From: Leptospiraceae bacterium | GTDB lineage: Bacteria; Spirochaetota; Leptospiria; Leptospirales; Leptonemataceae | Direction of reading: 5' to 3' | DNA length: 5,614 nt | Assembly (NCBI GenBank): GCA_020440935.1 | Contig: JAGRNC010000187.1 | Span: forward strand, 1-5,614 | Part shown: positions 1 through 4,725 of the stretch, one piece after another | Position numbering within the stretch: position 1 is the stretch's first letter | Layout of the letters: the number at the start of each line of letters is the position of its first letter | Translations under genes and position numbers: made by a program | The notes under the pieces: model-generated | The model's database searches: none | Told to the model about the DNA's origin: nothing | The model's input: the letters and a program-made list of their open reading frames with translations, nothing else

Positions 1-1321
1 CCTTAAGAGTGCCGTTCTCGTTTACTTTGCAGGTTCGATTAAATTTCAAAATGAGCGCGCTTCCGCTGAAGCTCCAACTGCCCACTTCGGTCAGAATATC
101 TGCATCGGTCATTCCCTCGCAGGAATCGGCCGGATATTCGTATACATTGTCAACGTTGTCCATTAGAACCGTACCGTCGGCAAGCAATCGAACCAGACCC
201 CCGCCGCTGCATGCGTTGAAAGAATAGCCATCGCCCCTGCCGATCTTTTCAAATGCCCAGAGAGGAACACAATGGCCCACCGGCAACCGAAGCGAATCCT
301 TTCCGCATGGCTTGCTTGATTCCACCAGTTTCCTGTTACGCGATAATAGGCCCTTGAATACCCACCCTTCCAAATCGGGGGTTCGCACCTTAACCCAGTA
401 ACTGGAAATACGATCCACGGTGATGAGTCTTCCCTGGTCGTACTCCGTCTCCAGAATTTCCACCGTTGTACCGTAAGGTAGTGTGCCCAGGGAATCATGG
501 GAAAGCCCGGGGCCACTTCGTATGCGCAGCCCCGCCGGCGCGAACACAGCCTCCTCCCATTTAGCGCCAAGTTGTCGGGCAACATTGGCATCCTTTTCGG
601 AGACAAGAATAGTAAGAAACTCCACGATTCCCTGACCGAATCTATCCGTTGCATCAAGATCATAACCATGTTCTACCAGGACTCGAAGCTTGGCGCCATC
701 GCCCCAGACGGGAAAACCGCCCATGGCCGGAGTGCTTCCTCTGATATCATGGACGTTGGGATCGGCACCCGCTTCCAGAAGTAGCCTTGTGGCCTCGGGC
801 CCCTTTGCGCTAAACAATGGAGTGCGATTAAATCGGTCCGCAACATTTGGATTGGCCCCGGCGCGTAAGAGAGCTCTTACTTTCGCTGGGCCCTCCCAGC
901 TCCGCGCAGACCAATGGAGCGGTGTTTCCCCGCCGTCGTTGTACGTTCGATTGGGATCCGCCCCCGCTTCGAGAAGCATTTCGATATATTGGGATTCTTT
1001 CGCCTGCGAAGCCGCGAATATGGGGGGTATTTTTTCTTTGGGATTGCCATCGGGATCGGCTCCTGCTTTCAGCAGTCGCTCCGCCATAGCCAGCCTTTCC
1101 GATTCGATCGTGTCCGTTAGCGGACTTTCATAAGATTCCGCGCCATTGATGTGCACTCCGATTTCCAGAGCACGCTCGAATCCATCCATATCGTTCGAAT
1201 TTATACTACGCGATAGCAAGATGTCAGCAGATGCGACCGGCGCCCTGGTGTAGACGCCGGGCCCGCAGAATGCGAGAATTGGCCCGCAAAAGGCCAGGAT
1301 GGGAACATAACGTCGCATCAT
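1..1321 (-). CDS. Ankyrin-repeat / SH3b exported protein, probable lipoprotein (3' end outside window)
   Basis: The frame stays open for 440 codons from the ATG at 1321-1319 to the left edge, so the C-terminus is missing. An in-frame TAG lies three codons upstream, so the start is this ATG or the adjacent second ATG (1318-1316). Residues 1-20 form a short basic and hydrophobic export signal with Cys at 12 and 19 inside a duplicated seven-residue unit; Cys19 is the likelier lipidation site, although Phe at -1 is unusual. Residues about 65-228 hold four to five ankyrin repeats with recurring LLxAGADPN turns and TPL starts. Residues about 263-327 form a bacterial SH3 (SH3b) domain (LRIRSGPG, then GWVFKGLL). 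The following region has five cysteines (339, 351, 371, 401, 431) and a WSFSGSALIL strand recalling lipocalin-like beta domains. Ankyrin repeats bind proteins and SH3b domains often bind peptides or cell wall, so an envelope binding or scaffold role is inferred. The partner is unknown. Confidence 0.88.
   Translation of the reverse strand, partial: MMRRYVPILAFCGPILAFCGPGVYTRAPVASADILLSRSINSNDMDGFERALEIGVHINGAESYESPLTDTIESERLAMAERLLKAGADPDGNPKEKIPPIFAASQAKESQYIEMLLEAGADPNRTYNDGGETPLHWSARSWEGPAKVRALLRAGANPNVADRFNRTPLFSAKGPEATRLLLEAGADPNVHDIRGSTPAMGGFPVWGDGAKLRVLVEHGYDLDATDRFGQGIVEFLTILVSEKDANVARQLGAKWEEAVFAPAGLRIRSGPGLSHDSLGTLPYGTTVEILETEYDQGRLITVDRISSYWVKVRTPDLEGWVFKGLLSRNRKLVESSKPCGKDSLRLPVGHCVPLWAFEKIGRGDGYSFNACSGGGLVRLLADGTVLMDNVDNVYEYPADSCEGMTDADILTEVGSWSFSGSALILKFNRTCKVNENGTLK
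1259..1300 (-). repeat. Tandem 21-bp duplication inside the signal-peptide coding region
   Basis: Codons 8-14 and 15-21 of the ankyrin protein both encode ILAFCGP. The two 21-bp copies differ at five positions, all synonymous third-codon positions (Ile, Leu, Ala, Phe and Pro codons). The duplication lengthens the hydrophobic core and places two cysteines in the same local context. Confidence 0.85.
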
Positions 1322-1324
1322 TCG

Positions 1325-1351
1325 ATTCTAGCCTGAAAAACCCTATGTCAA
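1325..1351 (-). promoter_or_regulatory. Sigma-70-type promoter of the ankyrin gene, possibly leaderless
   Basis: On the minus strand a perfect TTGACA (1351-1346) is followed after 15 bp by TAGAAT (1330-1325), one mismatch from TATAAT. The spacer is shorter than the usual 16-18 bp. Initiation about seven bases past the -10 box would fall at 1318, on the second ATG of the gene, and no good Shine-Dalgarno sequence fits downstream, so a leaderless message is plausible. The rest of the 151-bp gap (1322-1472) is A+T-rich with no gene and no convincing terminator for the upstream Bfd-like gene. Confidence 0.6.
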
Positions 1352-1472
1352 TAAGAATTGTTACGTTTTCAAATACCGGTCTTCTCTAGAAAGTCCCCCC
1401 GGACGATGGAAACGACCGGCACCGATGAAAAGAGCTTTAAAAAGACTAGAAACCAAAAAGAAATGAAAGAAT

Positions 1473-1703
1473 CTAACCCGATGAATCGGAGGAAGCAAGC
1501 TTGCTCAATTCATCGTTCATGATGGTGCGCACTCTGCTTTCGCATGTTCCGCACCCTGTGGAACAGCGAGTTTCGGCCTGAAGCTCGGAGAAATTGGAAG
1601 CTCGGCCGGAACGAATACAATCGCGAATTTCCGTCTCGGAAACGCTGCGACAGATGCAAACTTTGCGGGGACGCATCAATGCATAAAGCTGGGCTTCATC
1701 CAT
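1473..1703 (-). CDS. Bfd-like [2Fe-2S]-binding small protein
   Basis: A 76-residue protein matching the BFD-like [2Fe-2S] fold. Cys16-x-Cys18 near the N-terminus and Cys51-x2-Cys54 after 32 intervening residues reproduce the CxC...CxxC cluster ligands of bacterioferritin-associated ferredoxin (Bfd), with GCGTCESRVR as the signature around the second pair. An extra cysteine at 47 precedes it. Known Bfd proteins donate electrons to bacterioferritin to release stored iron; similar domains occur in nitrite reductases and other flavoproteins, so the partner here is not certain. The ATG at 1703 gives nine residues more than usual before the core. The ATG at 1676 would place CxC at residues 7 and 9, closer to typical Bfd, and a TACAAT hexamer at 1710-1705 would start transcription after the first ATG. 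Neither start has a strong Shine-Dalgarno sequence. A terminator separates the gene from the FecR lipoprotein upstream, so it is probably transcribed on its own. Confidence 0.85.
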   Translation of the reverse strand: MDEAQLYALMRPRKVCICRSVSETEIRDCIRSGRASNFSELQAETRCSTGCGTCESRVRTIMNDELSKLASSDSSG

Positions 1704-1750
1704 TATTGTACAATTTAAGAGGAAGGCGGGAGTACTTCTATCAAAAACAT

Positions 1751-1782
1751 AAAAAAAGGGACAGCCGATGCTGTCCCTTTTT
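1751..1782 (-). terminator. Rho-independent terminator after the FecR lipoprotein gene
   Basis: A perfect inverted repeat pairs 1753-1765 with 1770-1782 around a four-base loop. Read on the minus strand it gives a GGGACAGC stem, loop ATCG, then GCTGTCCC and seven T residues. It lies 49 bp past the stop codon of the lipoprotein gene. The other strand also has a five-T tract, so it may work in both directions, but no plus-strand gene leads into it. Confidence 0.9.
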
Positions 1783-1814
1783 GCGGTAAAGGACCGCCCC
1801 CGACTGCGGAGGCG
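1783..1814 (-). other. Two overlapping hairpins in the 3' untranslated region of the lipoprotein gene
   Basis: Between the lipoprotein stop codon and the terminator, 1795-1802 pairs with 1807-1814 (eight pairs, one a G-U wobble, loop of four). 1783-1787 pairs with 1793-1797 (five pairs, loop of five). They share 1795-1797, so they cannot both form fully. Such G+C-rich hairpins before a terminator may protect the message from 3' exonucleases; that role is inferred. Confidence 0.5.
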
Positions 1815-1830
1815 ACCTTTCGTAAAAATC

Positions 1831-2976
1831 TTACAGGAAGTTCTGAGAAGCGATCTCGGATTTGCTAACCCGACGCACTCCCTCTGCAGTGTGGATGATC
1901 AGGACGTTGCCTGTTTGAGCCACAGTTGCTCCGCGGAGAACTTCGCCATTTTTCAGAACGATTTTCTCCAGCGCTGAGTAGTGCTGACGAATCTCTTCTT
2001 CGGAATTCAGCTTTTGACTTTCAGCTTCTTCCTCGATTTGGTTCAGAATTTGCTCTTGTTGCTTTTTGCGAACTTCAGCAATTTCAGTAGCAGCCTCCTG
2101 GTTGTTACCAGATTGCAGCTTCTCGATCATTTCCGGAGTCGCAGCAGTTAGAGTAGCAGATTCCATTCGGTCTTTTACAGTAACTTCAGCTTCTTCTTTT
2201 ACCAACGCTTTGTCTGGCTCGGCAGAAGCAGTAATATCGTCTGCATTCTCTTCGGCCATTTTCAAAGCCTGGGCAGAATCTGTGGAATCCTCAGTAGCAT
2301 TGTTCAGCAAAGCCACTTTTTTCTCCAGAGCAGGATCCATGCTTCCGCGGCTAGCGTCATCCAGAACGATTTCGTTGTTCTGCAGTTCAGCCAGCTTTTT
2401 CAGCTTTGGATTGTTATCGATATCAGCCTGGGAAACATTTTCCAGAGCTTTGATCCGAGGCTTCATGGCTACTTTACCGTCGAGAACTCGAACGGAAGAT
2501 TGAGTAGTCTTGTCTGCATCGTATCCTTCGAAAACCTGAACTTCAAATGTAGTTCCGCGCACACCCGCAATGGCGGTCGGGGTAACTACATTGAATTCTT
2601 GTCCGCTGGACGCTTTTTTGACATTGGCCAGAATCTGACCATGTTTCATTTCGATTCGAGTTTCCCCTTCATTACCCATGAGGCTGGCCACGTTTAGAGT
2701 GGTCATTTCTCGAACTCGAACAGCGCTACCGTCGCGGCTCTGAAGATCCACAGTTCCCTGTGTAGTCTTGATTACGTCGTTTTGCTGTACAACAGTTCCT
2801 ACTTTCGCAGGAATCTCTTTACCTTCCCGGACAATACTCGCATCGCCAGAAGCAAATACAATCACCATAGAGCGAGATGCTTCCTTTTGTCCCTGGTCCT
2901 TACAGGAAATTGTAAGAACAAACAGGGAGGCAGCGAGCAATCCGGCTGTCTTCAAAATTGCTCCATGCATTTTCAT
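1831..2976 (-). CDS. FecR-domain lipoprotein
   Basis: A 381-residue protein. Residues 1-24 are a lipoprotein signal peptide (Lys2, hydrophobic core, lipobox LTIS before Cys25) of the relaxed spirochaete type, so the mature protein is a lipid-anchored envelope protein. Residues about 36-172 form a FecR domain: the core FNVVTPTAIAGVRGTTFEV (128-146) and the closing VRVLDGKVAM (162-171) are visible. Residues about 210-335 are acidic, rich in Ala, Glu, Lys and Gln, and likely helical or coiled coil. Residues 325-381 are a small beta-rich domain (LKNGEVLRG, IHTAEGVRRV) also found at the end of the neighbouring membrane FecR protein. FecR domains are known as periplasmic signal-sensing parts of sigma regulators. 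Without a cytoplasmic tail, this protein cannot hold the sigma factor itself and may act as sensor, ligand-binding partner or target. The good AGGAG site and codons such as GTA, GCT, ACT and GAA suggest high expression. It lies 106 bp after the membrane FecR gene with no clear terminator between, so read-through is likely. Confidence 0.88.
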   Translation of the reverse strand: MKMHGAILKTAGLLAASLFVLTISCKDQGQKEASRSMVIVFASGDASIVREGKEIPAKVGTVVQQNDVIKTTQGTVDLQSRDGSAVRVREMTTLNVASLMGNEGETRIEMKHGQILANVKKASSGQEFNVVTPTAIAGVRGTTFEVQVFEGYDADKTTQSSVRVLDGKVAMKPRIKALENVSQADIDNNPKLKKLAELQNNEIVLDDASRGSMDPALEKKVALLNNATEDSTDSAQALKMAEENADDITASAEPDKALVKEEAEVTVKDRMESATLTAATPEMIEKLQSGNNQEAATEIAEVRKKQQEQILNQIEEEAESQKLNSEEEIRQHYSALEKIVLKNGEVLRGATVAQTGNVLIIHTAEGVRRVSKSEIASQNFL

Positions 2977-2982
2977 CAGCCT

Positions 2983-2988
2983 TCTCCT
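2983..2988 (-). promoter_or_regulatory. Strong ribosome binding site of the FecR lipoprotein gene
   Basis: AGGAGA on the minus strand ends six bases before the ATG at 2976. It is the best Shine-Dalgarno sequence in the window and favours this start over the second Met (codon 3). Confidence 0.8.
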
Positions 2989-2999
2989 ATTTTCTTTTT

Positions 3000-3014
3000 G
3001 CCGGTTGAACCGGC
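3000..3014 (-). promoter_or_regulatory. Perfect 15-bp dyad upstream of the FecR lipoprotein gene
   Basis: GCCGGTT and AACCGGC flank one central base, 24-38 bp upstream of the lipoprotein start codon. It has no following U tract on either strand (the minus strand continues AAAAAG), so it is not an intrinsic terminator. It could be an operator for a dimeric regulator or a 5' untranslated hairpin in front of the ribosome binding site. No clear -10/-35 pair was found beside it. Confidence 0.45.
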
Positions 3015-3039
3015 CCTTCCAACTTAATAAACAAGTGCG

Positions 3040-3078
3040 GTGGAAAAAATTGCATCCTGTTTGCTAATCGTGGAAAAA
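3040..3078 (+). repeat. Two direct GTGGAAAAA copies, 30 bp apart
   Basis: GTGGAAAAA occurs at 3040-3048 and 3070-3078, starting exactly 30 bp apart in the gap between the two FecR genes. The spacing is close to three helical turns, but the units are short and A-rich, so this may be chance. Confidence 0.3.
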
Positions 3079-3082
3079 TCCA

Positions 3083-4063
3083 TCAATTTTCGTACAGAAT
3101 TTCCTGCACATCCTGCCGACGGACTACTACCACTCCCGAAGTAGTATGTAGCATCAGTCGATCGCCCTGCTGCGAGGCAACAACGCCCTGCAATATGCGA
3201 CCATCTTTGAGCAGAATCTTTTCCAGAGACTGTCCATACATCTGTTTGATGGCTTCTTCACTACGAACCTGATCCAGGCGCTTCATATCGGGCACCCATT
3301 TGTTGATCAGTTGATCGGTATTATTGCGGAGACTTTCGATTTCTGGCTCCAGGGCCGTGCCGCGCTCTGGCTCATTCGATATGGCCAGGCCTGACTGCGC
3401 TGGCTTACGGGCCAGCTGCCCCGGCTCAATCGTTTCTCCGCTTAATTCGATCTTACCTCGCTGCAAATATACCTCGGTACCTTCTTCGCTGACCGAAGTC
3501 TCGAAAATGGTGCCGATGACATTGACTTTTGCATGAGGAGTAATAATGCGAAACCGGGTAACAGCCCCCTGGTCAGGGTCCACTTCGGCAAGAATTCGGC
3601 CGGAAGTTTGTTCCAGGGTTAATGCGCCGCCCTCCATAGAAATCTTGAAAGAAGAGTGCGGATACGCGCGAAATAAGATACCATTGGATGATGCCAGATC
3701 TACGGTAGATTCCCGTGTATTTACGGAATCCCCCGGTTGCAACTGACCCATATGCCATTCGAGCTTCTGGGTGTTTTCTACTGTAACCCCATCGCCTGTG
3801 GCGGCCCCGTAAAGCTCCGGAGCCTCTGCTTGAAATGATGGATTTGTAAAATAAAATCCAATTCCAATAAGTACGGCTGCGGCCGCGGCCCAGAAACCGG
3901 TCTTTGCAACAAAAGGAAGAACACGACCAGGAGGATCGTAGCGCATCTCTGGCGACTGGCTTAGCCAGGAAGCGTCAAAGGACGGCACGGAAAGATCGGG
4001 CTTTTTGGCCAGATGCTCGGCTATAGAACCGAAGCCGTCAGTATTTTTATTCTGTTCTGCCAT
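3083..4063 (-). CDS. Inner-membrane FecR-type sigma regulator
   Basis: A 326-residue protein. Residues 1-50 form a short polar, presumably cytoplasmic tail with a conserved-looking Trp33. Residues about 51-73 are one Ala/Ile-rich membrane helix, and the rest is periplasmic. A FecR domain spans about 85-212, with the core FRIITPHAKVNVIGTIFETS (171-190) and VYLQRGKIEL (198-207). Residues 268-326 repeat the C-terminal domain of the lipoprotein downstream (SEEAIKQMY, LEKILLKDGRILQG, LHTTSGVVVV). In FecR-type systems the N-terminal tail binds the partner sigma factor and the periplasmic part receives the signal. The gene begins 54 bp after the ECF sigma gene on the same strand, so an anti-sigma or sigma-modulator role is strongly suggested but not shown. 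The tail is shorter than the roughly 85 residues of E. coli FecR. The start ATG has a modest GGAAAG sequence close upstream (4072-4067). Confidence 0.88.
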   Translation of the reverse strand: MAEQNKNTDGFGSIAEHLAKKPDLSVPSFDASWLSQSPEMRYDPPGRVLPFVAKTGFWAAAAAVLIGIGFYFTNPSFQAEAPELYGAATGDGVTVENTQKLEWHMGQLQPGDSVNTRESTVDLASSNGILFRAYPHSSFKISMEGGALTLEQTSGRILAEVDPDQGAVTRFRIITPHAKVNVIGTIFETSVSEEGTEVYLQRGKIELSGETIEPGQLARKPAQSGLAISNEPERGTALEPEIESLRNNTDQLINKWVPDMKRLDQVRSEEAIKQMYGQSLEKILLKDGRILQGVVASQQGDRLMLHTTSGVVVVRRQDVQEILYEN

Positions 4064-4117
4064 GAACTTTCCGGGCGCTCTATCTATCTAACAAGGTTGC
4101 CATAATAATTTGCGATT

Positions 4118-4675
4118 TTATTCTCCCATGGTTCCCAGCTTGAAGTCATGCTTCTTACTTAGCTCTGCCAGCTGCTTCTGTGCCTTTTGAATGGTACGGG
4201 AAACCGTAGAAACCGAAGTATTTAGCACTTCGGCAATATCTTCTAGCCGCATATCTTCCTGGAACCGTAAGATCACAGCGGTGCGGCTACGTTCGTCGAG
4301 TTCGGAGAGCATTTTTTGAATGAGCGATTCGGCTTCATCCATCTCCTCATTTCGGAAGAATAGTGCATCGGGCCTTTCTCGGCTGGATTGCTCGGTACTC
4401 TCGCCATAGTCCGGTACAAGTTGGACTCTTTGCTTATAACGGCTCTTGCTCAGGTTAATCATCAGATTCCTGGCCACGCGAAACAGGTACATGCGGCAGC
4501 CGGTGTCATCCGGCAGCTCTTTGTCTTTGTAGATACGAAAAAAATTCAGGAAGGCATCCTGAAGCAAATCACGGGCAGTAGCTTCCTCACGAACAGATCG
4601 TAGAAGATACGTCAGTAAGTCCCTGGCGTTGTCTTCATAGATCCTCTCGAACCTTTCTGGAGGATTTACACTCAT
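4118..4675 (-). CDS. ECF-family RNA polymerase sigma factor
   Basis: A 185-residue sigma-70 family protein of the extracytoplasmic-function group. Region 2 covers about residues 8-80: ATARDLLQDAFLNFFRIYKD (32-51) is the core-binding helix and YLFRVARNLMINLSKSR (63-79) the -10 recognition part. A polar linker (81-115) follows. Region 4 (about 116-172) contains LDERSRTAVILRFQEDMRLE and the helix-turn-helix IAEVLNTSVSTVSRTIQKA, which reads the -35 element. The chosen ATG at 4675 gives the normal ECF length. The frame is open further upstream to a TTG at 4756, but that would add 27 atypical residues and overlap the divergent signal-peptide gene. The Shine-Dalgarno sequence is weak (GGA, eight bases before the ATG). 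The FecR-type gene 54 bp downstream is the likely regulator. I could not find a convincing promoter; it must lie in or near the first codons of the divergent gene. Confidence 0.92.
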   Translation of the reverse strand: MSVNPPERFERIYEDNARDLLTYLLRSVREEATARDLLQDAFLNFFRIYKDKELPDDTGCRMYLFRVARNLMINLSKSRYKQRVQLVPDYGESTEQSSRERPDALFFRNEEMDEAESLIQKMLSELDERSRTAVILRFQEDMRLEDIAEVLNTSVSTVSRTIQKAQKQLAELSKKHDFKLGTMGE

Positions 4676-4686
4676 GAATAAAATCC

Positions 4687-4715
4687 GGTCCGAGACAGAT
4701 TTAGTCCATCGGACC
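4687..4715. promoter_or_regulatory. Inverted repeat centred between the divergent sigma and exported-protein genes
   Basis: GGTCCGA (4687-4693) and TCGGACC (4709-4715) are perfect 7-bp arms with a 15-bp spacer, arm centres 22 bp apart (about two helical turns). Inside, GAC (4694-4696) can pair with GTC (4704-4706), leaving a two-base bulge, so a hairpin is also possible. The centre at 4701 coincides with the middle of the 50-bp gap between the two start codons, the expected place for an operator shared by both genes. Confidence 0.5.
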
Positions 4716-4725
4716 CTTGGCAGAT

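Noticed and set aside
163..1133. Open frames of 80-168 codons on both strands (for example 163-669 minus and 690-1133 plus) inside the ankyrin gene
   Set aside because: They are other-frame readings of a 440-codon frame with clear ankyrin and SH3b domains. Their translations are low-complexity and match no domain I recognise.
1375..1380. ACCGGT/CCGGT words upstream of the ankyrin gene, the lipoprotein gene and in the divergent gap, considered as a shared regulator motif
   Set aside because: A five-base core is expected by chance at this base composition, and the flanking bases do not match.
2066..2503. A 145-codon plus-strand frame opposite the FecR lipoprotein gene, Ser/Ala-rich
   Set aside because: It is the antisense shadow of the acidic Ala/Glu region of the lipoprotein.
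4080..4091. Short TATC tandem run between the sigma and FecR genes
   Set aside because: Only about three units; too short to be a credible phase-variable tract.
3083..4675. Assignment of the sigma/FecR pair as fecI/fecR for iron-citrate uptake
   Set aside because: No TonB-dependent receptor, plug domain or iron-transport gene is visible; the FecR fold alone does not indicate iron sensing.
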